From contig JAGTXK010000126.1 of assembly GCA_019096195.1 (NCBI GenBank), forward strand, positions 108,884 to 172,883: a DNA stretch of 64,000 nucleotides. Reading direction: 5' to 3'. Positions within the stretch are counted from its first letter, which is position 1. Each line of letters begins with the position of its first letter. A program made the position numbers and the translations under genes. This DNA comes from Boletus sp. NGJ. Its lineage: Eukaryota > Basidiomycota > Agaricomycetes > Boletales > Boletaceae. The notes under the pieces are model-generated. The model did not search any database. It was not told where the DNA came from and saw only the letters and a program-made list of their open reading frames with translations. Shown in pieces: positions 1 to 10,898 of this stretch.

Positions 1-20
1 CTGATTTTTCTATCTTCGAC

Positions 21-712
21 ATGTCTTCAGTTTTATATAAATTATATCTGCAATCTGAAAGAGCGTCTCTATCAAGCGTGGCATCAGAATTAAGTGTGCT
101 TAATTCCCTTATGAAACAGCAGAAGATTTCTTCTATCTATAAGCCCACAAAGGTTACTTTAAACCAAGCATTGATCTTGTCATTCAGCAGAGAGTTTTCG
201 CTCGAGATGGTCATAACATGCAAGGTTAACAACCAGTGGTCGCGTTACCAGTTCAAATCCCTCTTGGATTCAGGAGCATCACATATCTTTATTGATCAGG
301 ACTATGTCACACATCATGGCATTCCTTTCTACATATGACATCACACAACCAATTAAGATACATAACACAGACAGTACAGAAGGAGCTATCGGACCTCATT
401 CATCACACAGTAACCCTGATCACGGAAGTGCAAGGACATTATGAAGTCATAGATGCTTATATATCTAAACTGGGCGCTCATTGTATGATTATTGGGTATG
501 ACTGGCTTTACTGCCATAATCCTGATGTTGATTGGGTTAACCAAACAATCTCTTTTCCCCATTGTACATCCTACTGTAAAGTTATGGAACTAGGACCTTC
601 ATCTTCATATATGGCAGTTAACCTATGTACTATCAAAGAAGGACTCAAAGAAAAAGTACCACTAACCTATCATGAGTCCCTAGACGTTTTCTCTGAACCA
701 GAATACCCCTAA
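21..712 (+). pseudogene. gypsy-1 aspartic protease region of Gag-Pol
   Basis: The first open stretch (21-338) contains the retroviral-type aspartic protease signature LLDSGAS at about 264-281, where the Asp of DSG would be the catalytic residue of a homodimeric protease that cleaves the polyprotein. The second stretch (335-712) continues the fold with MIIGYDWL at about 485-508, the usual conserved segment after the protease flap. The two overlap in different frames, so at least one frameshift separates them. No zinc knuckle is visible before it in the window. Remnant only. Confidence 0.85.
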
Positions 713-759
713 GGAAACATTGAGATCATGCCATAGATCTCAAAGAAGACTTCATGCCA

Positions 760-2004
760 AAAAAGGGATGCATCATACCACTATCAGACGCAGAAATGGA
801 AGAAAGAAGTCAAGAAGGGATATATCAAACCTTTGAAATCTCCACAAACATCTCCAGTTTTCTTTATTCCAAAAAAGGATGGTAAAAAACGAATGGTTAT
901 GGACTACCGGTATTTAAACGAAGGAACTATCAAGAACTCCTATCCTCTCCCCTTAATTCCTCAGCTAATTGACAGGCTCAAGAATGCTGACATGTTTACA
1001 GCAATGGATCTCCGATGGGGATACAACAATGTCTGTATCAAGGAAGGAGACAAATGAAAAGCAGCATTTGTAATGCCTATTAGAGCATATGAACCAACAG
1101 TAATGTATTTTGGCTTAATGAACTCTCCCCCCACCATTCAAACCATGATGAATGATATCTTTAATGACATGTATATGGTGGTAGTTATCTAGATTGATGA
1201 TTGTATGATATTTACTTCTGGAAAGTCCAAAGAAGAACATGAGGAGGTTGTCAAGGAAGTTCTCCGTTGCTTGCATGAGAATAACCTACACGTAAAACCA
1301 GAAAAGTGTACCTTCTCCGCAGACAAAGTGGACTTCCTAGAAATGGTAGTATCTAAAAGGGGGGTAGAAATGCAATCGAAAAAGTGGCTGGGGTCATGGA
1401 TTGGCCAATTTCCACTAGATTAAAGCAACTCCAAGGATTCCTTGGACTATGTAATTATTATAGGCATTTCATCAAAGGCTTCGCTGAAATCGCATGCCCT
1501 CTGAATGATCTTATCAAAAAAGATGTTCCATTCAAAGGAGACCTGATCAACAGAAGGCCTTTGAAACTCTAAAATGAAAATTCATGGAAGCGCCACTTCT
1601 CGCATATCTAAATTGAGACCAAGAAGAGTGCGTGAAAACTGATGCTTCAGACATTGCCATGGGAGCTGTGCTCTCTACTTTATGCAAAGATGGTAACTGG
1701 CAACCTATTGCCTTTATCTCTCATTCTTTTGATAGCACAGAGCGCAATTATCCTATTTATGACAAAAAATTACTTGCAGTGATTTGGGTGCTGGAAGAGT
1801 GGTGCCATTATCTTATTGGGTCGAGACAGATTTGAAATCTGGACTGACCACAAGAACCTCAAAGACTGGAAGAAGCCACAAACCCTTAGTGGTCGTCAAG
1901 TATGCTGGCACACGCTTCTTTAAGAATTTAACCATTTCTTTGTCTATAAACCAGGACTATCAAATGGTAGAGCTGATGCTTTATCTCGTTGACCTGATCA
2001 CGGT
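760..2004 (+). pseudogene. gypsy-1 reverse transcriptase and RNase H
   Basis: RT fingers/palm motifs are readable: [21 protein letters not shown] (about 857-919) and [12 protein letters not shown] (about 997-1032). A stop replaces the Trp expected just after GDK (about 1055). The catalytic YxDD motif reads stop-IDD near 1191-1202, so the Tyr codon is lost. QGFLGLCNYYRHFIKGFAE (about 1432-1488) is the RT connection. RNase H follows with KTDASDIAMGAVLS (about 1635-1676), whose Asp is the first metal ligand, and ERNYPIYDKKLLAVIW. Several frameshifts (about 1384 and 1784) make it non-functional. Confidence 0.9.
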
Positions 2005-2010
2005 GATGCT

Positions 2011-4046
2011 GTGGTTGACCACAATCAAAATGTCACTGTTCTTCCTCCTTCTATCTTTATAAACAATATTTCTCTTTCTTCTGATTTCTTTTCTACTTTA
2101 CAAAAAGAATCCAAAAAACTAAATGTTGATGTCATTAATAACTTTCTCTTCTATTCTGATATGAATATTTTCGAAAATGAAAACAACAAAATCTTTGGTC
2201 CTGAATCACTACGTACAAAACTCTTAACTCTATGCCACAACTCTCCAATCACAGGTCATGGAGGACATTCCAAAACAATACATACACTCTCTTGTTATCT
2301 CTCATGGCCAGGAGTCACAAAGGATGTAAAAACATATGTAGATCACTGCCAAGTATGCACCCTCACAAAGGGTAAGCAAAAGGCACCCACAGGTAAAATT
2401 ATTCCACTTCCTGCAGTCAAAAAACCATGGGAAGACCTCTCAGTAGACTTTATCACTGGTTTACCACCTTCACATTCATTCATGGCTATCTGCATGTAAT
2501 CGTTGATCGATTCTCCAAAGAAGTCATATTTATTCCCACTTACAATACATGTTCTTCTAAAGACTTAGCTATTTTATTCTAAGACCATGTCTGGTATACA
2601 CACAGACTCCCTTCTACCCTCATTTCAGATTGAGGACCCCATTTTGTCTCTGTGTTTACCCACGAACTTTGCAAGTTACTTGGTGTTAAACAAAAAATAT
2701 CACCTGCAAACAGAATGAATGGGCAGAATGGTTGAAATTAACTGAATTCTCTCACAACAATACTATCACAACAGCCACTGGAGAGATACCCTTCAATATC
2801 ACATGTAATTATGCACCACGCATGGCATTCAAAGGAAATCTTGTTGGCTTTGTGGGAGAAGTCAGTCAAAATCACAAGGAAATAGAAGAAGCGCTTGAAG
2901 CATCATGTGAGAGGATGATCACCTCTTTCAATAAAAAATGTTCAGAAGCTCTGGAATATTCTATTGGTCAGCAAGTCTGACTGTCTACCAATAAATTAAA
3001 ACTTCCATCCTGTTACGATTTGTCACTATATTCATCTTTTCTTTCATTCTCTTCGCTGTCTCCACTTATCGGATCATACATCAACCAGTCCAGGTCTTTA
3101 TTGATGCTTCTACCAGTTCCCCTTGACCCTACTGATCAATTACTGTACTTTTATAACTCATACAGAATCCCTTTTATTTCCACCTTCACTTCCATGGGAT
3201 TTCACTGGTTTCTATGTCTTACTTATCCATTCCCATTGCAGCTCATAGGCTCTCATGCCTTATGTATATAAATCCAACCCCAGATACAATGTCTGCTAAG
3301 TAGAATCTACTTGAATCTACTCTCACATTGTCTCCAGGATCTCTATGAGTCCTCATCCTACTCTTGACTGGACACTTGTCCTTTTAAACCATGTGAACTC
3401 AAGTAGCTACTCTAGCTACTCACCCTTGTGAGGCTCTTCATAGTCCTCAACCTCTGCGAAGAAAGACCCTCTGCATCTATGTCTCCAGTGGTCCTCAACA
3501 CTGCTCATCTTTTGTCGACATCACCTAGTTGGTGTGTGTCATCCTTCAAGTCAATGACCACCTCTACCTGAGTCAGTCGTAACACATACACAGCAAAGAA
3601 ATTGACACAAAAATGGATAGGACCTTATAAAATCACTCAAGTCCTTCCAAATGTAGTAACACTCAAATTACCCAAATCTATTCACATACATCCAACTGTG
3701 AACATCTCTTGTGTCAAACCTTACAGAGAAGTGCTGCCTGGACAGCCAAAATCTTGTCCAGATGTGATTGAGATTGATGAAGAGGATAAGGAGCAATTCA
3801 AAGTCAATTTCATAGCTGCTTCCAGAATGAAGAACAGAAAGTTAGAATATTTAGTGCATTGGAAAGGGTATAATGAAACAAATCATACATGAGAGTCTAG
3901 TGACATTATCAACACCACACTAGATGCAGTTCAAAACTTCCATAAACAAAACCCTTCCACACCACAAAAACTCAGTGGACTTTCCACTGCTTCATTTGCT
4001 TCACTATTTATACCTTATGAAAACCTCACCAAAACCATGTGAACTA
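2011..4046 (+). pseudogene. gypsy-1 integrase and C-terminal chromodomain, split by a solo LTR
   Basis: The H2C2 zinc-binding domain of integrase is clear at about 2230-2370 (histidines in HNSPITGHGGHSKTIH, then CQVCTLTKGK). The catalytic core begins with WEDLSVDFITGLPPS (about 2428-2472), whose Asp is the first D of DD(35)E. Core sequence continues in pieces to about 2980. After the LTR insert the frame resumes with LTQKWIGPYKITQVLPNVV (3602 on) and a chromodomain, LEYLVHWKGYNE (about 3843-3878), expected to target integration to marked chromatin. Removing 3011-3589 restores a continuous frame. Multiple stops elsewhere. Confidence 0.9.
3011..3584 (+). mobile_element. Solo LTR (574 bp) inside gypsy-1 integrase
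   Basis: It begins TGTTACGA and ends TCGTAACA, an inverted terminal pair with TG..CA ends. Flanking 5-bp target duplications are CATCC (3006-3010) and CATAC (3585-3589), one mismatch. Deleting the LTR plus one duplication rejoins the integrase frame exactly. A TATA-like TATATAAA occurs at about 3264. The same terminal sequence and TATA context recur in the younger LTR at 36309-36890, so both belong to one gypsy-like family. LTR-LTR recombination is the usual origin of a solo LTR. Confidence 0.85.
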
Positions 4047-4083
4047 TGACTCACCTGGAATTCAAGTTCTAAAAAGGGGGTAG

Positions 4084-4549
4084 TGTTATGATATGAATAT
4101 TTTCAAACTTTTAATCTCATTCCTTACTTCTCACTTTTCAATCTGTTTTCCCAATTAAGTCACATGACCATGGAAACAATCACATGATATGGTCTAGAAC
4201 CTATATTGTCATATGACATCATACCTCATGTGATCCATGACTCTTTAATCTCTATCTTTCCCACACAGCCCTATTAATTTCTGTCTTATCATATGTAGTA
4301 AATTATCACATGCACAGCATGGTCTGTGCATCATCCCTGTACATATATAAAGTAGACACTTGACAACTGGAATCCCCAGTCTAATCCATTTGTACTTTTC
4401 CTCCAACAACTCAGTGCCTTGACCACTCTGGTCATTATAGGGTTGGAAACAGTGTGAACAACAACTCCCCACCTTATTTGTTAAGCCAGGACTCATGTAG
4501 CCTGCAAGCAGCTGAGCCTTGTGGTGTGTTCTGTAAATGATTCATAACA
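4084..4549 (+). repeat. 3' LTR of gypsy-1 (466 bp)
   Basis: It directly follows the polypurine tract and is bounded by TGTTATGA and TCATAACA, perfect inverted ends. The U3 part carries the imperfect palindrome GCACAGCATGGTCTGTGC (about 4313-4330) followed about 14 bases later by TATATAAAG, a plausible core promoter. The 5' LTR is outside the window, so the target-site duplication cannot be checked; the five bases after it are ATCAT. Confidence 0.85.
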
Positions 4550-6200
4550 ATCATCAATTGAATCTGATAGTGCAAAGATACCAAAACCAAGGGGTGAAGT
4601 TGAAAGGCCTGGACAAGATGGCTATAATCTGAAAAATGAACTTGGATGGGACAAGGCAAGCTTCAAGACACTGTAGGTAAGACAGAGTCCCAGGGGTGGA
4701 GGTGGGTAACTCACCACTTTATCCACAGAAGTTTGTCTATAGGGTAATTAGGAAATGCCTGGACAAAACAATATGTAGGAGCATGCAAAGTCACGACACA
4801 ATAGAAAATATGAAAGCAACAGTGAGTGGAAAATAACTCATGACAAACAAAGATAACATGAAGTGCACAGGTCTTAAGCCACTATCTTAAACTCAAATAT
4901 TTCCAAAATGCATGGCCAGTGTTTGATCTTATCCAACTTTGATTGAAGTATACATTATTGAGAGGTCGGTATAAGGAGAGAATTAGTGTGGGAATACTGA
5001 AGGAGCTGAAAGGGAGGGTGAGGAGGTCTGCAAAGTAGTACCTCCTATATCTATGGTCATCCGAATCAGCAAATAGTCAAACAGTGATCGCATTGCTAAT
5101 AATTGCTTGCCTTGATTGCACACACCAATCCCTGTGAAACAGATCAATTGTGGGGTGGCATTTCTTCACCTTGTGCATTGAGAAATTAGCAATTGGAGAC
5201 AGCAACTATACATGAATACAATTACAATGAATCCCATATCTTCAACTGTAATTGTACAACTCAGTGAATAATTACAATGGTTGGATCATCTCCTTCCACT
5301 CTCCAGGAATTGCATACATTCATTTTGCTATGCCATGGTTAACACATCCATGTTCTCGGAGTCTGATGTAAACATGCACTGGTCAATGTAACCGGCTCGC
5401 AGGCACAAAGAATGGGAATGGTGCCATCATCCACGCTGTCAAAGCCATGGAAAATAGCCTTTATGACCCGGTGAAGCACAGCCCACAGGGTAGCTGGAGG
5501 ATTGGCCTATGATATGGATGAAACACTGATTAGGAGTTCTGAGTCAAGAACTCACTGGTTGATTTGGATTTGGTGAAGGATAAATTGCAGGCACACTCAG
5601 ACAAGGCATGATATCCATGTCCACATCCACATCACTGCTACTCATACTCACTGTTGAATGATCCATGATGTCCTTCAACACTGGCTTCTTCTTTGTGCAG
5701 GTGGCCCAATGAACTACCTTGCAGATGTCAGTTATGAGATGCTGGATATGTTCTTCAGCCAATGCTTCCTGAGAATTGGTTGCATTGTGGATGTCAGTTA
5801 TTAGATGGCAGATTTAGTTCTTGGTCAATGCCTTGAGTTTGGTTGTGATGGTTTTCACAGTCTGAAAGAAGATAGCATGTTAGTTATGATAAAAGAAGGA
5901 CAAGTCACTGCTTACAGAACAACAAGAATGAGGTCCTACTAGGTCATCAGACCCCATGGCTGGAGAGGGGTAAGAATATGATTTTGGATATCACTGATAA
6001 GGCAAGAATCAAGAAGGAAGGCTATTGTGTTGAGTGGATTGCACCTTCATGGTAATCAGGATAAGTTGGATTCCTACTAAGTAAGTTGAATGAGAGTGTG
6101 TAAATAGGGTAAGGGTAACAATAGGTTTGAATTACATGACAACAGCATAACAACTGTTGGTCATCATAATAAATGCTGGGCAAAGATTGTGAATGGCTAT
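4550..6200. other. Gene-poor stretch with one possible coding fragment
   Basis: No recognisable domain. A minus-strand open stretch at 5544-5762 encodes a short acidic Ser/Asp segment (SMSSSDVDVDMDIMP) preceded by a helical stretch (AEEHIQHLITDICK). It may be an exon of a decayed repeat-associated gene, but I cannot name it. CpG is rare throughout, as in the flanking pseudogenes. Confidence 0.4.
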
Positions 6201-6210
6201 TGTGAAAAAT

Positions 6211-9100
6211 TTAATCTAGACTACTACATGCTAAGCAGACATCGCCAGTAGCAATAACAATCCTGCTGTGCTCCACAGAATCTACAACTGTTATCTGTTC
6301 CTTCCTTTTCCATTGGAAAACACAATAATACTGGCATTGTAGCAGATCTTGGAGAACTAGAACTACTTCACCCTTTCTAGTCAGGTTGGCCGGAGTGAGA
6401 GATGATGCAGGAACATTGTGATATTGAATTTCACCTTCCGAATGATTGGGTGTCACAGCGAGGGAGACATGCCCAGCAGGTGTAGGTCCATTGGATCCAC
6501 AGAAACAGTTTGGGCATGTCATAAACATTACTCGCTTGCTGAAGCTACCTCTAGCATAGTGAGCATCAATGTTGAATGACAGGCTATGACGAGAAAAGTT
6601 GCAAAACTGGTCATCAAAAAGCCATCACATGCAGCCTGGATTACAGAATTTAAGAAAAAGAAGCAAACAAAACAAAAGAAATTACCCATGTTGATAACTA
6701 GCTGCATAGGTTGTACAAGCTGAGTAAGACCTTCACTTGTTATTTTCCATGCACTGTTGCCTCCACCGTTGTTCACACTGGACAAAGATGCCTTAGGTAA
6801 GAGAGGGGGGATTCCACATTGTGTGGTTTCGACAATGAAAGATCATTTCCTGAGGAGGTTGAACTGCTTCAGGAGATCGCCAAAGAGCATAGTCCCATCT
6901 AGTCATATTCCTAAACTACAACACAGTTAGTTTTTATGAGTGAAAAAAAAAAACCTATTCTATGCACACATCATGAAGTTTCATTGAAATACCATGGTAG
7001 TCTGGTAAAGAGACCACACAGGAATTATAACATATTGACCACAGGGTGGCTCAAAAACCCTTTTTACTCCCCCCAATCACCCAGACATCATGACTGATTG
7101 AATTTGTGACCTTCAGAGGAGAGTATTCAATGATTTTCATGCAAAGCTGAATTGCAATGTTGATCTAAGCTGTGTGAGCAATTTCAACAATATGAATGAA
7201 GCACAGGAGCTTACTCATTGGGCATCAATGTTAGACACCAACTCCACTGTACCATGTGGGAAATCCAACTGTCGAACAATACCAATGGTGCCACAATATT
7301 CACTCCTTACAACTTGCAATGTGTCTCCTAAGGTGACATTGTAACCCTTGTCGCTGAAAGAGGTCAATGCCTGCAAATGTCTCAAAGCCACAACCTCATC
7401 AGAATGGATGATCAACTTTTCCAATTTATCTCTAGGGTCTGGAATAGTGGAATTAATCCACATCCAGTCTTTATCAGGAAATATCCAATCAATTACTCCC
7501 TGACGCCCAGTATGTCATCCTTTCACAATCGACACTGAGTCTCCCAACATTGGGATGTTGAAATCATTTTCAGAGGAGTGAGACTTCTTGATGTCCAGAC
7601 CAGAGTGATGCAATGTTAGTGACACTACATGCCTGGACAAGTGGATTTCTAAGAATGTAGATGGGATGGGTATCTTTGAGGCAAGAACTTAGTGTAAATA
7701 ATTTCAGAACTGGATAGATTACTTATGATGTTCAGATCCTGTTTGACAAGTAATGTAACGATGTCCTTGGAGCTGCTGAGGACCATCTCAGCAGATCCAT
7801 AATGGACACCAGCAAGTACTTTCACTTCATCACCATATCTGAATACCCATTGAACATCTATGATTGGTATGTCATACACAGCTGGTGCCACATCAATATC
7901 TGCCAAGGCAATTTTTATAGAACTGTGCTCAACATCGAGAGATATGATTGTTGTTCTTTTGCCCACAAAATCACCCATTTGGCATCAGACAAGATCACCT
8001 TCTTTCCAGAATTGGGCAGAAAACAAAAGGTGGGAATGGGTGATCAGATCGGAGTTTACCTGTGCTTCAACATGAAGGGCAATTTGGTCTGGATGGGGTA
8101 TTGTAACACTCCTGAGGGAGCTCTTGGCAAATGAATGCCTGAGGAGGCCGCAATGATAGTACAGGCCCTTGCATCTGAAAATACTGTCCTGATGTCTGAA
8201 AGATAGTACTTTGTGACCTGCATTTGAGGCAGAGGTCAGATTGAAAAGTCTCTGGTCCCTTCATTTTTCAGCTATTACCTGCAGGATGTCATCTTTGTCA
8301 ATGACATCATAAGGATGCTCACATGGAACAACAAGCACATCTAAAGATGTGTCATCGCCACAGAGAACATATGCAATATCATTGTGATACAATCCTTGTT
8401 TGATACGAACCCACAAATTGAAAGGAATGGCATTGACATTTGACAGTTATGTAGTGTATTCGTTGTTGGGAAGATGAACTATGTCTCAGATTGCTCACTT
8501 GTGGGACCGTGGGATATGATGGTGGATATTGGTGGGGCTGACTGCTTCAACATAAATTTTGAGGCTCATGAAGAGCACCTTCTAAACTTGCAGCCCTTGA
8601 TCCTTGAGATGCTTGTGCATGAAGTCCACCACACTGTCTAAGAAGGGCATAAGAGATATGAAAAATAAAAAAAAACATAGCACAACTTACTCATAAAAAA
8701 ATCAACCACATAAACCTGATCACTCTGAGTTGGTGGAAATATATTTAAGTTGATCAGAAGGGTCGATGGGTCTGTGCTTAAGCCTACCAAACCATGGTGT
8801 TGACGATTTTCATAGCACTCAATGATGCTGTCCAGATCTTTGGCATATGACACCTGCCCTATGGATCTGATTGTGGTCACATGAATGCTATTGAGCTCTG
8901 CATCATAGTCATCCTCTGAGCTATTGCTACCTTCAGAGGCCGCTATATTGACAAAAATGGAACTGATCTTATGCCACTTTGCAGAGCGTTGGTATTTCTC
9001 ACTCAACAGGCAAGTGTGGCGTAAGTGAGGTGCTTGACGTCTGATTGGAAGCAACCAGAAACACAATGCAATGCTTGGCCATGGCATCTTCCAAGGCCTT
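6211..9100 (-). pseudogene. Spt5-like multi-KOW protein, decayed
   Basis: Successive minus-strand fragments carry KOW-type motifs of the Spt5/NusG kind: LWVRIKQGLYHNDIAYVLC (about 8390-8450), YGDEVKVLAGVHYGSAEMVL (about 7770-7840), LGDTLQVVRSEYCGTIGIVR (about 7270-7330) and KGEVVLVLQDLLQCQYYCVF (about 6310-6380). Spt5 binds RNA polymerase II with Spt4 and aids elongation. An upstream acidic region (about 8870-8960) resembles the Spt5 N-terminal acidic stretch. In-frame stops occur between motifs, CpG is depleted and no C-terminal heptad repeat is seen. I take it for a dispersed Spt5-like paralogue rather than the host's essential gene. Exon limits are uncertain. Confidence 0.7.
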
Positions 9101-10229
9101 GAGAGGCTTGGGCACCCCGCTGTCTACCACTAATAGGTCAATAGTGTCATCCTCTAGAGAGGATGCATTAGATAAGGTGTCATATGTGGCCTGCCATTTC
9201 TTGTAAACAAAATGTGCACCGAAAGCCTCCATTTGTTGGGTCAACTCAACAAACTCGAAGCGACCTTCTGCCCAATTTCGGAGCAACTCCCATGCAGTAA
9301 TATCCACAAGCAGAAATGTTCCAGGGGCTAGAAACATGTCAATTTACCATTACTATGATATCACCCCAGAATCATACCTTGACCAGGCAGCATGATAGGT
9401 GACAATGAGTGAGCTGGGCGACTGGCTGATGAATCCTGATGCTGCAATGAGGGACCTGGAAATATTATTAAAGGTGCACCAGGGTGTTAATCAAACAGGG
9501 TTGGAAATAAAGATTAACATGATACTTACTGGCAGCCAGGAACTCAGTATTTAAACGCTGCTTGAATTCCTCAAAGCCTGCTGTTTCCATAAAGGTGATA
9601 AATTCAATCATGTCCTCCCAGTGGCTTGCAACAAATTCTTGGCTGGTGCAAGCTACCTCTAGCTTGATTGTTGCCAGAATGGTGGTAGAGATGCATTTTT
9701 CATTAGCAAAGTTCTCTACAGCAGCTAGTGCAGCTGGAACAGACATTGTGGAGGTGATCATGAGCTGAGAGATATCTGGCTGGTATATTGTGGCAGAGAT
9801 GGGTAGTGCTTTGAAGTCGGTGGATGGTGGTCACAGCTGTTGTCAAGAACAGAACTTAGCATGTGAACACATGCAATGTGTGGAGTTATGTATGTTCCAC
9901 AAATTGTGGGGATGCAAACAATTGAGTATGTTATTGTCAGCACCACAGCATCTCACCTGCCTACATTTTGAGAGACAGCATTCTTGTGCGCGACAGGCTA
10001 CTGCTACAGCTACTATGGTGACGGATGTAATGTATTTTCAAAACACAAAGTGTATTCCCCAACGGGTCGCTATGGAGTGGATGCAGGATGAGTAGCTTCG
10101 AATGAATTGATATTGCGAATCAAACTTACTGCAGGCAAGCCCAACATCACTAATCAGTTCCACACTTGTTGAGAAAATGACTAAGTAGATAAATACGCTG
10201 TCAGTGACAGCAGGGTCAACATATATCAT
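8999..10229 (-). pseudogene. Unrecognised minus-strand exons upstream of the Spt5-like remnant
   Basis: Open stretches at 8999-9337, 9468-9761 and 10038-10229 have amino-acid usage compatible with coding, for example AWELLRNWAEGRFEFVELTQ and HWEDMIEFITFMETAGFEEF. The sequences between them carry GT..AG-like boundaries. I recognise no domain. They could be the 5' exons of the Spt5-like gene or a separate decayed gene. No start can be chosen with confidence. Confidence 0.35.
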
Positions 10230-10338
10230 AGAGAGTGTATACCATAGAGGGTGAAGACTTACTTTGTGAAGACACTGCCAGGAGTAAGCAGAATAATGTG
10301 GGAAGTGGGAAAGGGTACAAAAAAGTGGTGAGCAGGTA

Positions 10339-10457
10339 GATATAGTGAACCGAACTCAGCCCGGGAGAAGCTGGCTCATGTGAGTCCACACAAGTCCACA
10401 TTGTCACCCAGAAGAAGCTAGCCACTCACGTGAGTGCCAAACTCGGTTCACTATATC
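10339..10457. repeat. Short inverted-repeat element (MITE-like, about 119 bp)
   Basis: The ends are perfectly inverted: GATATAGTGAACCGA at the left and TCGGTTCACTATATC at the right. The interior holds a direct repeat built on AGAAGCTGGC/AGAAGCTAGC and CATGTGAGT/CACGTGAGT. The size suits a non-autonomous DNA transposon. Related right-end (13121-13140) and left-end (15411-15442) sequences occur downstream. No target duplication longer than the shared TA/AT flank is evident. Confidence 0.6.
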
Positions 10458-10898
10458 AACCCATTGATTTCTCATGGTCGCCTTTTCCCTCTTTCCGCTC
10501 TTCCACCACAATTAACCTTTACTGTAGTGGTTGGTTGTACCAGTTGTACCGTAAATCTAAATATTCATGCTGTATAGATGGTGAACGTGAACTCATTAAT
10601 GTTGCGCACTGCACTGCCATCCACCTTGCCTACAGGAAAGTGACAGGTGTGTTGTCTTTTGGTTCTTTCTTGTACTCTTATCATGCAGTTACTAAGTTAT
10701 GCTGTTGCTATTGTTAGATACGCTGGGAGACTTTGTGCTGAGACAATTAGTAGGTACGTACTAGGAGTGTCTTTTTGCTCTATGTCATCTCATTTTTTGT
10801 TTCAGCTCATTTTTTTGTTCATCTTAAGTGGGTGCTATTGGGCACTATGCTGAATGTATATTACTGCACACCTGCAGAATCATTGATGATGTATAACA
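10458..10898. other. No supported gene
   Basis: A plus-strand open stretch at 10430-10717 and an overlapping one at 10647-10853 have no recognisable domain, and their composition looks non-coding. Nothing else seen. Confidence 0.4.

Larger units (their letters stand above)
1..4549 (+). mobile_element. Ty3/gypsy retrotransposon gypsy-1, 5' end outside window, decayed
   Basis: Protease, reverse transcriptase, RNase H, integrase and chromodomain follow one another on the + strand, which is the Ty3/gypsy (chromovirus) order. A purine-rich tract (AAAAAGGGGGTAG, about 4071-4083) leads directly into a 3' LTR at 4084-4549. The 5' LTR and most of gag lie before base 1. Stops and frameshifts break every domain, and CpG is scarce, so the copy is old and non-coding. 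A solo LTR of another family sits inside it at 3011-3584. Class assignment is secure. The exact family is not known to me. Confidence 0.93.

Noticed and set aside
9790-10095. Plus-strand 101-codon frame as a Cys/His-rich protein
   Set aside because: No regular zinc-finger spacing; composition looks accidental and it overlaps minus-strand coding-like text.
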